From Pseudomonas sp. FP1742 (GTDB taxonomy: Bacteria > Pseudomonadota > Gammaproteobacteria > Pseudomonadales > Pseudomonadaceae): a DNA stretch of 64,000 bases. Numbering within the stretch: position 1 is the stretch's first letter; each line of letters starts with the position of its first letter. Of the stretch, positions 44,484-52,795 are shown one piece after another. The notes below the pieces were generated by a model, which did not search any database, was not told the DNA's origin, and worked only from the letters and a program-made list of their open reading frames with translations. The DNA is taken from assembly GCF_030687145.1 (NCBI RefSeq), contig NZ_CP117460.1, positions 744,001 to 808,000 on the forward strand, read 5' to 3'. A program made the translations under genes and the position numbers.

Positions 44484-46873
44484 CGGTTGTCCTCCGGGTC
44501 TTTGGGTTTCCAGGTTTTCAACAGTAACGCATTGCTCACCACGCTGACGCTCGACAGCGCCATGGCGGCGCCGGCCAGCACCGGGTTGAGGAAGCCGAAC
44601 GCCGCCAGTGGCAGGCCGATCAGGTTATAGATGAAGGCCCAGAACAGGTTCTGCCGAATCTTCGCGTAGGTCTTGCGGCTGATCTCCAGTGCCGCCGGTA
44701 CCAGGCGTGGATCGCCGCGCATCAGGGTGATGCCGGCAGCGTGCATGGCGACGTCGGTGCCGCCGCCCATGGCAATGCCGATGTCAGCAGCAGCCAGGGC
44801 CGGGGCGTCGTTGATGCCGTCGCCGACCATCGCCACCACACCGGTTTTTTTCAGGGCGGCAACAGTGGCGGCTTTGTCCGCCGGCAGGACTTCGGCGTGC
44901 ACATCGCGGATGCCCAGCGCCTCGGCAACCACCCTGGCGCTGCCGCGGTTATCGCCGGTCAGCAGGTGGCTGCTGATGTTGCGGGCGCTTAAGCGTTGCA
45001 CTGCTTGCAGGGCGCCGGGCTTGAGCGTGTCGCCGAAAGCGAACAGGCCCAGCACCCGAGGTTGGGGGTTTTGTTCGATCAGCCAGGACAGGGTCCGGCC
45101 TTCGGTTTCCCAGGCGTTTGCGGAGTCGGCCAATGGCCCGGCGCTCAGGCCGCTTTCTTCCAGCAGACGCCGATTGCCCAAGGCCAGCCGCCGACCGCCG
45201 AGGCTGCCGGCAATGCCGCGCCCGGTCAGCGATTGGCTGTCACTGACATCAGCCACGGTCAAGCCGCGCTCGGTACAGGCATCCAACACAGCCTTGGCCA
45301 GCGGGTGCTCACTGCCGCGTTGCAACGCGCCGGCCATTTGCAGTAAAGCGGCTTCGTCACCCTCGATGGCAGTCAAATGCGCGATGCGCGGAGTGCCCGA
45401 GGTCAGGGTGCCGGTCTTGTCGAACACCACGGCGCTGACTTCATGGGCGCGCTCCAGGGCTTCGGCATCCTTGATCAGAATTCCGTAGTGCGCCGCCACC
45501 CCGGTGCCCGCCATGATTGCTGTCGGTGTGGCCAGCCCGAGTGCACAAGGACAGGCGATCACCAACACCGCGACGGCGTTGATCAATGCGGTTTCCAGCG
45601 GCGCGCCATAGAGCCACCAGCCGATCAGGGTCGCCAGCGCGATCAGCAGCACCGCGGGCACGAACACCTGGCTGACTTTATCCACCAGTTTCTGGATCGG
45701 CGCTTTTGCTGCCTGCGCGTCTTCGACCAGGCGAATGATCCGCGCCAGCACGGTTTCTGCGCCGAGCGCCAAGGTCCGCACCAGCAGCCGACCTTCGCCA
45801 TTGATCGCCCCGCCGGTGACCTTGTCGCCCGGTTGTTTTGGCACCGGCAGGCTTTCGCCGCTGATCAACGCTTCATCGGCGTGGCTCTGGCCTTCCACCA
45901 CTTCGCCATCCACCGGGAAGCGCTCGCCGGGTTTGACCATGACCAGATCGTTGAGGCGCAAGGCACTGATGGCAACGTCCTGCTCGCGGCCGTCGATCAC
46001 TTGAATGGCTCGCTCCGGACGCAAGGCTTCGAGGGCGCGGATGGCGCTGGCGGTCTGGCGCTTGGCACGGCTTTCCAGGTATTTGCCCAGCAACACCAGA
46101 GCGATCACCACCGCCGAGGCTTCGAAATACAAGTGCGGCAGGCGGCTGACGGCGGTGGCCCACTCGTAAACGCTCAAGCCGTAACCGGCACTGGTGCCCA
46201 GGGCCACCAGCAAATCCATGTTGCCGGCGCCGGCGCGCACGGCTTTCCAGGCTGCGACATAGAAGCGTGCACCGAAGATGAACTGCACCGGCGTGGCCAA
46301 TGCGAATTGCACCCACGCCGGGAGCATCCAGTGCACGCCGAAAGGTTGCAGCACCATTGGCAGCACCAGCGGCAAGGCGAGGGCGATGGCCGCCAGCAAG
46401 GCCCAGCGCTCACGCTGCAGGCGTTGTTGCTGATTGTCGGTTTGCGGGTGTTCGACTTCCCAGACGCGGGCGGAATAACCGGCCCTGGTCACGGCGCCGA
46501 TCAAGGTTTGCGGATCGACCTGGCCGAGCAGCTCAAGGTGCGCCCGTTCGTTGGCCAGGTTGACGCTGACACTCTTCACCCCCGGCACCTTGGTCAGTGC
46601 CCGTTCGACGCGGCCGACGCAGGACGCACAGGTCATGCCCTCGATGCTCAATTCCAGAGTCTGCTGCGGCACGCTGTAACCGGCCTGCTGCACCGCGTCC
46701 ATCAAAGCCGGCAGGCTGTCACTGGGCGCTTGTACCCGGGCCTGTTCGGTGGCCAGGTTGACGCTGACGGCCGTGGCGCCGATGACTTTGCTCAAGGCAC
46801 GCTCGACACGCCCGGCACAACTGGCGCAGGTCATGCCGGCAATCGGCAGATCGAAAGTGGTGGATTCGGACAT
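44480..46873 (-). CDS. copA: Copper-exporting P1B-type ATPase
   Basis: A 797-aa inner-membrane Cu(I) exporter. Two N-terminal metal-binding domains, each with GMTCASC (~13-19 and ~81-87), precede eight membrane helices with the CPC site [14 protein letters not shown]. Phosphorylation motif DKTGTLT, TGDN and [20 protein letters not shown] are intact, as is the final [15 protein letters not shown]. The ATG has GGGAG upstream. A CueR-type promoter lies at 46903-46933. It protects the cytoplasm by sending Cu(I) to the periplasm. Confidence 0.96.
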   Translation of the reverse strand: MSESTTFDLPIAGMTCASCAGRVERALSKVIGATAVSVNLATEQARVQAPSDSLPALMDAVQQAGYSVPQQTLELSIEGMTCASCVGRVERALTKVPGVKSVSVNLANERAHLELLGQVDPQTLIGAVTRAGYSARVWEVEHPQTDNQQQRLQRERWALLAAIALALPLVLPMVLQPFGVHWMLPAWVQFALATPVQFIFGARFYVAAWKAVRAGAGNMDLLVALGTSAGYGLSVYEWATAVSRLPHLYFEASAVVIALVLLGKYLESRAKRQTASAIRALEALRPERAIQVIDGREQDVAISALRLNDLVMVKPGERFPVDGEVVEGQSHADEALISGESLPVPKQPGDKVTGGAINGEGRLLVRTLALGAETVLARIIRLVEDAQAAKAPIQKLVDKVSQVFVPAVLLIALATLIGWWLYGAPLETALINAVAVLVIACPCALGLATPTAIMAGTGVAAHYGILIKDAEALERAHEVSAVVFDKTGTLTSGTPRIAHLTAIEGDEAALLQMAGALQRGSEHPLAKAVLDACTERGLTVADVSDSQSLTGRGIAGSLGGRRLALGNRRLLEESGLSAGPLADSANAWETEGRTLSWLIEQNPQPRVLGLFAFGDTLKPGALQAVQRLSARNISSHLLTGDNRGSARVVAEALGIRDVHAEVLPADKAATVAALKKTGVVAMVGDGINDAPALAAADIGIAMGGGTDVAMHAAGITLMRGDPRLVPAALEISRKTYAKIRQNLFWAFIYNLIGLPLAAFGFLNPVLAGAAMALSSVSVVSNALLLKTWKPKDPEDNR

Positions 46874-46902
46874 GGGTCACGCTCCCTGTAGAAATTGCCT
46901 AC

Positions 46903-46933
46903 AGGATCAACCTTGCCATGCGGGCAAGGTCAA
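46903..46933 (-). promoter_or_regulatory. CueR-controlled copA promoter
   Basis: On the minus strand TTGACC and a -10-like GATCCT are separated by 19 bp, the over-long spacer that MerR activators require. The spacer is filled by the dyad ACCTTGCC-N5-GGCAAGGT (46910-46930), the CueR box. It ends 30 bases upstream of the copA ATG. Confidence 0.82.
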
Positions 46934-46963
46934 GCGCCAGTCTACAAGTTGTCGCAGACCCAA

Positions 46964-47053
46964 TGTGGGAGCGGGCTTGCCCGCGAAAGCGGTGTAACAG
47001 TCAACGATGATGTTGAATGTTATGGCCCCTTCGCGAGCAAGCCTGCTCCCACA
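46964..47053. repeat. REPIN
   Basis: A 90-bp inverted REP pair (left arm CTTGCCCGCGAA variant, right arm GCAAGCCTGCTCC variant) between the copA promoter and the periplasmic protein gene stop. Confidence 0.9.
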
Positions 47054-47063
47054 TGGGTTTGCG

Positions 47064-47447
47064 TCAATATTCGAGGGCGGCGGGCTTGAGGTACATCCCT
47101 TCCTGCGTCATCGCAATCCGGAACTTCAACACATCCCCTGCCTTGAGTTTGATGTCCTGCGACCCCGGCGCGAGCATGCCCGGGTTGCAGCCCGGTGCCT
47201 GGCCCGGCAGCAGTTTCAGGCGCAGGGACACATTGCCCGGCGGCAGGTTGAACGAGGTGCTCTGTTCCTGGAACAGCCGCCCGGCCAACTGATCCTGGAT
47301 GTACACGCCGATCTCGCAGGAAGTCGACACTTCCAGGCGCTCACGGGAAATGATCAGCACACCGTAGTCCTCCCCGGCGGCTTGAACCGAGGGTGTCGCG
47401 GCAAAGAGGCTGAGGAAGCCAAACAGGCTGAGAGCTGACCAGCGCAT
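47064..47447 (-). CDS. Small secreted protein, function unknown
   Basis: 127 aa with a signal peptide (MRWSALSLFGFLSLFAATPSVQA, cleavage before AGEDYG). The mature ~104-residue protein has two Cys (STSCEIG and APGCNPG), possibly a disulphide, and no known motif. AGGAG precedes ATG 47445-47447; the frame runs 42 codons further but that region overlaps the copZ promoter. It lies between copA and copZ; no copper-binding His/Met motif is evident, so a role in copper handling is only suggested by position. Confidence 0.75.
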   Translation of the reverse strand: MRWSALSLFGFLSLFAATPSVQAAGEDYGVLIISRERLEVSTSCEIGVYIQDQLAGRLFQEQSTSFNLPPGNVSLRLKLLPGQAPGCNPGMLAPGSQDIKLKAGDVLKFRIAMTQEGMYLKPAALEY

Positions 47448-47534
47448 GGCTGAATCTCCTGATGTCGAGTCATAGATGGACGCAGCTTGGCCGAGCGCGA
47501 CGCCGATTGCCAGCCCGGCAGCTTGTTTCAGAAC

Positions 47535-47565
47535 TTGACCTTGCCATGGTGGCAAGCTCGAGACT
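47535..47565 (+). promoter_or_regulatory. CueR-controlled copZ promoter
   Basis: TTGACC (47535-47540) and GAGACT (47560-47565) are spaced by 19 bp. The spacer contains CTTGCCATGGTGGCAAG, the same dyad as in front of copA. It starts 74 bases upstream of copZ. Confidence 0.82.
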
Positions 47566-47608
47566 GCTCGCAACCCTCATGTAAGGGCTTCACTAAAGGA
47601 GATGTCCC

Positions 47609-47806
47609 ATGCAAGTGTTCAACGTTGAAGGTATGTCCTGTGGTCATTGCGTCAAGGCCATCACTCAGGCGCTGCAAGCCAAGGATCCGGCAGCCAGCGT
47701 GCGTATCGATCTGGCGGCAAAAAAAGTCGACGTAGAAAGTGCGCTGACAGCCGAGCAGGTGATCGCCGCCATCACTGAAGAGGGTTATGGGGTAAAACAG
47801 GCCTGA
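47609..47806 (+). CDS. copZ: Copper chaperone CopZ (HMA domain)
   Basis: A 65-aa single heavy-metal-associated domain: MQVFNVEGMSCGHCVKAITQAL with Cys-x2-Cys, then DLAAKKVDVES and EEGYGV, a complete ferredoxin-like fold. It shuttles Cu(I) in the cytoplasm to CopA or CueR. AAAGGAG precedes ATG 47609. It has its own CueR box and is oriented away from copA. Confidence 0.93.
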   Translation: MQVFNVEGMSCGHCVKAITQALQAKDPAASVRIDLAAKKVDVESALTAEQVIAAITEEGYGVKQA

Positions 47807-47915
47807 GTTATTTTTAATAGTTAGCGACCTAACGGAATGTTCAAGGCGTCCACGCCCGGCTAGACTGTCAGCCTGCCGATCCATGGCTAACCTGTCTGCC
47901 CAACCTGGACGCCTG

Positions 47916-49112
47916 ATGAACTTCCGCACAATCCTGATTCTCGGCGCCTTGAGCGCTTTCGGTCCGCTGGCGATCGATTTCTACCTGCCGGCATTCCCGT
48001 CGATGGCGCTCGCGTTCGGCACCGACGAAAAACACGTTCAGCTGACCCTGGCGGCTTATTTTCTCGGGTTGTCCATCGGCCAACTGGCTTATGGGCCGGT
48101 GGCGGATCGCTTTGGGCGACGGATTCCCTTGCTGACCGGCGTCAGCTTGTTCACTGCTGCGTCCTTGGCCTGTGCTTACGCACCGAATCTGGAGTGGTTG
48201 ATCGGCGCACGCTTCGTGCAGGCGCTGGGTGGTTGCGCGGGCATGGTGATCGCCCGGGCAGTGGTCAGCGATAAATGCGATGCGGTGGGGTCGGCGAAGG
48301 TCTTTTCGCAGCTGATGCTGGTGATGGGCCTGGCGCCGATTCTTGCGCCAATGCTTGGCGGTTTTTTGGTCAACACAACGGGCTGGCAATCGATCTTTCT
48401 GGTACTGACCGGCTTCAGTGCACTGGCAGGGTTGGCGGTGGCCTTCGGGCTTCCGGAAAGTCTGCCGGCCCATGTGCCGCGCCAGCCATTGTCGGGCGCG
48501 CTGCGCCAGTACGGTCGGTTGTTGGCGGACCCGATATTCCTCGGCCATGCCCTGACCGGTGGTGTCGCCATCGCCGGGATGTTTGCCTACATCGCAGGCT
48601 CGCCCTTCGTCTTCATCAAACTCTATGGCGTACCGGCGGAGCATTTCGGCTGGCTGTTCGGGATTAACGCGGCGGGTTTCATTCTGGTGGCCCAGGTCAA
48701 TGCCCGGTTGTTGGCGAGACGCGGTCCGGCCTTCTTGCTGGCGCGCACTGTCTGGCTTTATCTGGTGGGCGGCCTGGCCCTGTTGGCGGTCAGCTCGCTG
48801 CACACTGCGCACTTGTGGCCGTTGCTGATTCCACTTTTTGTCTGCATCGCCAGCCTGGGTTGTATCGTGCCCAATGCCTCGGCCTGTGCGATGAGCGGGC
48901 AGGGCGCGCGGGCGGGCAGTGCCTCGGCGATGCTCGGTTGCCTGCAATTCAGCGTCGCCGCCGGAGCCGCAGCATTGGTAGGTGTTTTGCACGATGGCAG
49001 TGCCATGCCGATGGCTATGGTCATCAGCCTGTGTGCAATTGTGGTGGTGAGCGTAGCGATGCTCACCCGGCGTTTGCAGAATGCCCGGGCGCTGACGCAA
49101 GCCCAGGCCTGA
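47916..49112 (+). CDS. Bcr/CflA-type MFS drug exporter
   Basis: 398 aa with twelve membrane helices. The Bcr/CflA signature is clear: ILGALSAFGPLAIDFYLPAFPSM at the N-terminus, GQLAYGPVADRFGRRIPLL in loop 2-3, and ARFVQALGGCAGMVIARAVVSD in helix 4-5. It expels drugs or metabolites by proton antiport. ATG 47916 (MNFRTILI) is preferred; an in-frame ATG at 47883 would add 11 polar residues and has no ribosome binding site. It converges on the 56-aa gene with a 8-base gap. Confidence 0.88.
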   Translation: MNFRTILILGALSAFGPLAIDFYLPAFPSMALAFGTDEKHVQLTLAAYFLGLSIGQLAYGPVADRFGRRIPLLTGVSLFTAASLACAYAPNLEWLIGARFVQALGGCAGMVIARAVVSDKCDAVGSAKVFSQLMLVMGLAPILAPMLGGFLVNTTGWQSIFLVLTGFSALAGLAVAFGLPESLPAHVPRQPLSGALRQYGRLLADPIFLGHALTGGVAIAGMFAYIAGSPFVFIKLYGVPAEHFGWLFGINAAGFILVAQVNARLLARRGPAFLLARTVWLYLVGGLALLAVSSLHTAHLWPLLIPLFVCIASLGCIVPNASACAMSGQGARAGSASAMLGCLQFSVAAGAAALVGVLHDGSAMPMAMVISLCAIVVVSVAMLTRRLQNARALTQAQA

Positions 49113-49120
49113 GGACGGAC

Positions 49121-49291
49121 TCAGCCAACAGCGCGCTGCTGACGGTCGGGAATCTGATGGGGCGCGTGCAAGCGCGCTTCAAGCGTTTTGGTGAAGGCCA
49201 AGGCTTCGGCTTCACTGCGAAACGTTACAGCGTGTTGATCCAGGCGGACCTGCCAGCGGGATGTTGCCAGTTCTTTTATCAGGATCTTCAT
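49121..49291 (-). CDS. Small basic protein, 56 aa
   Basis: Begins MKILIKELATSRWQVRLD and ends PDRQQRAVG, with a helical middle (SEAEALAFTKTLEARLH). GAGAGGAG lies 8 bases before ATG 49289-49291, a strong ribosome binding site. Its length, codon use and that site support a real gene. No domain recognised. Just upstream are three tandem 14-bp repeats (49303-49344), so regulation by a repeat-binding factor is possible. Confidence 0.72.
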   Translation of the reverse strand: MKILIKELATSRWQVRLDQHAVTFRSEAEALAFTKTLEARLHAPHQIPDRQQRAVG

Positions 49292-49302
49292 TGCGCAGCT
49301 CC

Positions 49303-49344
49303 TCTCGTAAAAGACGTCTCGTATAAGACATCACGTAAAAGACT
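49303..49344. repeat. Three tandem 14-bp direct repeats upstream of the 56-aa gene
   Basis: TCTCGTAAAAGACG, TCTCGTATAAGACA and TCACGTAAAAGACT follow each other without a gap (one to four differences). The unit nearest the gene merges with the ribosome binding site on the minus strand. Position suggests iterated operator sites or promoter elements. Confidence 0.75.
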
Positions 49345-49436
49345 ATTCGCAGAGTTTTCGATTGTAGACCTGAATACGATCGCAATTGTGACAGAGGTCA
49401 ACTCTCTGACTGACGGCAAAAGATCGCCGGCCCCAA

Positions 49437-49526
49437 TGTGGGAGCGGGCTTGCTCGCGAAGGAGCCGCCACATTCAACATCAATGTTGACGGATACTGCG
49501 CTTTCGCGAGCAAGCCCGCTCCAACA
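49437..49526. repeat. REPIN
   Basis: A 90-bp inverted REP pair; the centre contains CAACATCAATGTTG and the right arm ends CTCCAACA, a one-base variant. It lies between the 56-aa gene promoter and the oxidoreductase stop. Confidence 0.9.
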
Positions 49527-49545
49527 GGCGCGTAGGAGCTGCTAC

Positions 49546-50559
49546 TCAGAACCCTTCAAGCACAATCTTGCCCTTGGACTTGCCGCTCTCCAGCAGTTCA
49601 TGGGCGCGACGCAGGTTGGTTGCGTTGATGATTCCGAAGTGCTCGCCGACCGTGGTTTTCAGCGTGCCCGCATCGATCAGCCCGGCGACGCGGTTGAGCA
49701 GTTTGTGCTGCTCGATCATGTCCGCGGTTTCGAACAGCGAGCGGGTGTACATGAATTCCCAGTGCAGCGACAGGCTCTTGCGCTTGAGCTTGGTCACGTC
49801 CAGCGCCTTCGGATCATCGATCAGTGCGAGTTTGCCTTGGGGCGCCAACGCCTCTACCAATTGATCCAGGTGTTGGTCGGTCTGGGTCAGGCTGGCGACG
49901 TGGGTCACCTGCTCGACCCCGGCACGCTTGAGTTCTTCACTCAGCGGCTGGCTGTGATCGATCACCAGATCAGCGCCCAGGTCCCGCACCCAACTCTGGG
50001 TTTGGGCACGAGAAGCGGTGCCGATGACTGTCAGCCCGGTGAGCTGGCTGGCCAATTGCGTGAGGATCGAACCAACGCCCCCGGCGGCACCGACAATCAG
50101 CAGGCTCTGACCCTCATCGGTTTTGCCTTCGCGCACTTGCAGGCGTTCAAACAACAGTTCCCACGCGGTAATGGCAGTCAGCGGCAGCGCGGCGGCTTCG
50201 GCGAAACCGAGGGTTTTCGGCATATGGCCAACGATGCGCTCATCCACCACATGCCGCTCGCTGTTGCCGCCGGCACGGGCGATGGAGCCGGCGTAGAACA
50301 CCTTGTCGCCGACCTTGAACAGCGTCACTTCGCTGCCGACAGCCTTGACCACACCGGCCACGTCCCAGCCCAGCACTTTGGCCGCGCCACCTTCAGGCTG
50401 GACGTTCTGGCGGACTTTGGTGTCCACCGGGTTGACCGAAATGGCTTTGACCTCCACCAACAGGTCGCGGGGGCCGGCGACCGGTTCTGGCAGATCGATG
50501 TCTTGCAGGGCCTTTTCATCGCTGATCGGCAGGGAGGTGTAGTAGGCAATGGCTTTCAT
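49546..50559 (-). CDS. Zinc-type medium-chain alcohol dehydrogenase/quinone oxidoreductase
   Basis: A 337-aa MDR-family enzyme. The N-terminal GroES-like domain has VKAISVNPVDTKVR and LGWDVAGVVKAVGSEVTLFKVGDKVFYAG; the NAD(P) domain begins LLIVGAAGGVGSILTQLASQL. No zinc-ligand Cys set is present, so it is a zinc-free quinone-oxidoreductase-like type despite the family name. It is divergent from a LysR regulator with 120 bp between, a common regulator-target pair. Confidence 0.88.
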   Translation of the reverse strand: MKAIAYYTSLPISDEKALQDIDLPEPVAGPRDLLVEVKAISVNPVDTKVRQNVQPEGGAAKVLGWDVAGVVKAVGSEVTLFKVGDKVFYAGSIARAGGNSERHVVDERIVGHMPKTLGFAEAAALPLTAITAWELLFERLQVREGKTDEGQSLLIVGAAGGVGSILTQLASQLTGLTVIGTASRAQTQSWVRDLGADLVIDHSQPLSEELKRAGVEQVTHVASLTQTDQHLDQLVEALAPQGKLALIDDPKALDVTKLKRKSLSLHWEFMYTRSLFETADMIEQHKLLNRVAGLIDAGTLKTTVGEHFGIINATNLRRAHELLESGKSKGKIVLEGF

Positions 50560-50679
50560 ATATAGGGACCTGAGAGAGGGATGATGTCGATGGCACAGAT
50601 GATTGGTTATTTCTCTGCAAGATAAAACCGGCTAAAAGAGCAGTCTCTTTCAATGTTTTATTGATAATCGGTGCTGAAG

Positions 50680-51609
50680 ATGTTGCGTTTCGATGACTTG
50701 CAGGTGTTCGTTCGGGCAGCGGACCTGGGCAGCTTGTCGGCGGCGGCACGGGTGATGGATATGTCGGCGGCAGTGGCCAGTGCCGCGTTGAAGCGCATCG
50801 AACAGCAACTCGGCGCGCGCTTGCTCACCCGCTCCACCCGCAGCCTGCGCCTGACGGCTGAAGGCGAGGGCTTTCTGGAATACGCCCGGGCGGCCTTGAG
50901 CAATCTCGATGAGGGCCGCCGCTTGCTGGCCAGCGGGCAGGATCAGGTCAGCGGGGTTTTACAGCTGTCGGCGCCTTCGGATTTCGGTCGCAACCTGTTG
51001 TTGCCATGGCTCGATGAGTTTCAGCGTGAGCACCCGAAGCTAACGGTACGGTTGCTGCTGGGCGACCGCATTGCCGATCTGTTCCGTCAACCGGTGGACA
51101 TCGCCCTGCGTTACGGCGAGCCGGAAGACTCGAGCCTGGTGGCGCTGCCCATTGCCGCGCAGAACCGTCGCGTGCTCTGTGCGGCGCCGAGCTATCTGGC
51201 CCGGCATGGCGAACCACGGCATCTGGAGCAACTGGCGCAGCACAATTGCCTGCTGTTCATGCTTGGCAGCCGGGTCCACGATCACTGGAGTTTTCATGAC
51301 GGTAAGCGCGAAGTGAGCCTGACCGTCAGCGGTGATCGCTTCAGTGACGATGCCGATGTGGTGCGGCTGTGGGCCGTGGCGGGAGCGGGGATTGCGTACA
51401 AGTCCTGGCTCGATGTCGCCGCCGATGTGCTCGCCGGTCGCTTGAAAGTGCTGATGCCGGAGCTGCTCTGTGAGCGCGCACCGCTGAATTTGCTGTGCGC
51501 CCATCGCGCACAATTGAGTAAGCCGGTGAACCTTTTGCGGGAAATGCTTGCCAGCCGATGCGCTCGGATAAGCAGTCAATTTCCGACGATATCGGGTGTC
51601 GATCATTAG
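50680..51609 (+). CDS. LysR family transcriptional regulator
   Basis: 309 aa. The N-terminal HTH is LRFDDLQVFVRAADLGSLSAAARVMDMSAAVASAALKRIEQQLGARLLTRSTRSLRLT and the C-terminal effector domain has GVLQLSAPSDFGRNLLLPWLDEF and DIALRYGEPEDSSLVALP, as in the regulators of MDR oxidoreductases and aldehyde responses. GTG 50671 is an alternative start 3 codons earlier. Likely regulates the divergent oxidoreductase. Confidence 0.9.
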   Translation: MLRFDDLQVFVRAADLGSLSAAARVMDMSAAVASAALKRIEQQLGARLLTRSTRSLRLTAEGEGFLEYARAALSNLDEGRRLLASGQDQVSGVLQLSAPSDFGRNLLLPWLDEFQREHPKLTVRLLLGDRIADLFRQPVDIALRYGEPEDSSLVALPIAAQNRRVLCAAPSYLARHGEPRHLEQLAQHNCLLFMLGSRVHDHWSFHDGKREVSLTVSGDRFSDDADVVRLWAVAGAGIAYKSWLDVAADVLAGRLKVLMPELLCERAPLNLLCAHRAQLSKPVNLLREMLASRCARISSQFPTISGVDH

Positions 51610-51924
51610 TCGCAGGCAAATAGCGAAATTTCTGTCAGGAACTATCACCACCAATGGATTCCCGAGGGCAGGAACCGGCGGTCAACCCGCTTATACTAGC
51701 GCCCGCCTCATGTACGCACCGTCGACCTCGCAATGGTGAGTTCACGTTCGATTCGGTCAGACCCCACGGTCATCACCGGATCTCGCTGCACCAGCGAAGC
51801 AACAGCCTGGGTGAGTGGGTGGCTTTGCCCGGCTTCTGGCGGTTTTCGCGTCTTGGCCGACGACACATTACTGGTCAAGATGTCTCTGAGCAGTAGACGA
51901 AACGATTCAACAGGGAGTGAATAC
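51610..51924. other. Gap between LysR and ArsR-type genes
   Basis: 315 bp with no supported gene. An open frame reaches back from the ArsR-like gene to 51733, but it has no ribosome binding site and no family-like sequence. AGGGAG at 51912-51917 is the Shine-Dalgarno of the next gene. I see no repeat or terminator. Confidence 0.5.
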
Positions 51925-52659
51925 ATGGAACATGCACCTTGCATCAGCCAGATCGCCACATTGCTGGCTGACCCGAAGCGCAGCGCAATGATGTGGGCCT
52001 TGATGGACGGCTCGGCACGGCACACCGAAGAGCTGGCGTTGCTGGCTGGTCTGTCGCCATCTTCGGCCAGTGCGCATTTGGGGCGCTTGTCCACCGGAGG
52101 TCTGTTGAAAGTCGAAACCCGAGGACGCAAACGGTTTTTCCGGCTTGCCGCGCCCGAAGTCGGTGCCGCGATAGAAGCCCTGGCCAGCGCGACCCTGGCC
52201 AGTGCGCCCAGCGATATTCCAGAGGTGTTCAAACGCACGAGCCCGATCGCCAAACCTCAGGCGGCGCCTTCGTCACTGCTGCGGGCCAGGCTTTGCGACG
52301 ACCATCTGGGCGGCACCCTGGCCGCCGATCTTTATCAGCGTCTGCTGGATGCAGGCTGGATCGAGCAGTTCGATCAGCGAGTCATGATCACCCATAAGGG
52401 GTCCACGCAACTGGCAACACATGGTGTGTTTATCCAGGCGCTGGCGCATCGTAACGGCAGAGTCGCTTGCGCTTGCCCGGACTGGAGCGAAAGACGCCCG
52501 CACATGGGCGGCTCATTGGGCGCGGCTTTGTTGCAGCTGTTCATGCAGTCCGGCTGGTTGAGCCTGCCCAACGATTCGCGAGCCTTGCAGATCACGGCCA
52601 CCGGGCAGCGTGAAATCCATCGTTTCGCCAAGGAAACCGAACTGGAAATGGCGCTTTAA
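51925..52659 (+). CDS. ArsR-family helix-turn-helix regulator
   Basis: 244 aa from ATG 51925, supported by AGGGAG. The N-terminal winged HTH reads ISQIATLLADPKRSAMMWALMDGSARHTEELALLAGLSPSSASAHLGRLSTGGLLKVETRGRKRFFRL in overall pattern, the ArsR form. The long C-terminal region (~95-244) is not typical of metal sensors; it contains CACPDWSERRPHMGG with two close Cys and His residues, a possible ligand site. It lies 136 bp before an MFS transporter on the same strand, which it may control. Confidence 0.85.
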   Translation: MEHAPCISQIATLLADPKRSAMMWALMDGSARHTEELALLAGLSPSSASAHLGRLSTGGLLKVETRGRKRFFRLAAPEVGAAIEALASATLASAPSDIPEVFKRTSPIAKPQAAPSSLLRARLCDDHLGGTLAADLYQRLLDAGWIEQFDQRVMITHKGSTQLATHGVFIQALAHRNGRVACACPDWSERRPHMGGSLGAALLQLFMQSGWLSLPNDSRALQITATGQREIHRFAKETELEMAL

Positions 52660-52795
52660 AGCCATTGGAGGGCGACGTCCGGGATCCTGGGATTCAGGCG
52701 TCGTTCAGAGCTTTGGACAGGTCGTATTCAGCAATAACCCCTCAACACTATCGCGCACACTCGATCCGGGGACTTTCGGATTGGGGGAATGTGGC

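Noticed and set aside
51733..51924. N-terminal extension of the ArsR-like gene
   Set aside because: No ribosome binding site upstream, and the family-like sequence begins at 51925, which has AGGGAG in front.
52610..52795. N-terminal extension of the MFS transporter
   Set aside because: It overlaps the end of the regulator gene and does not resemble a transporter N-terminus; 52796 has a good ribosome binding site.
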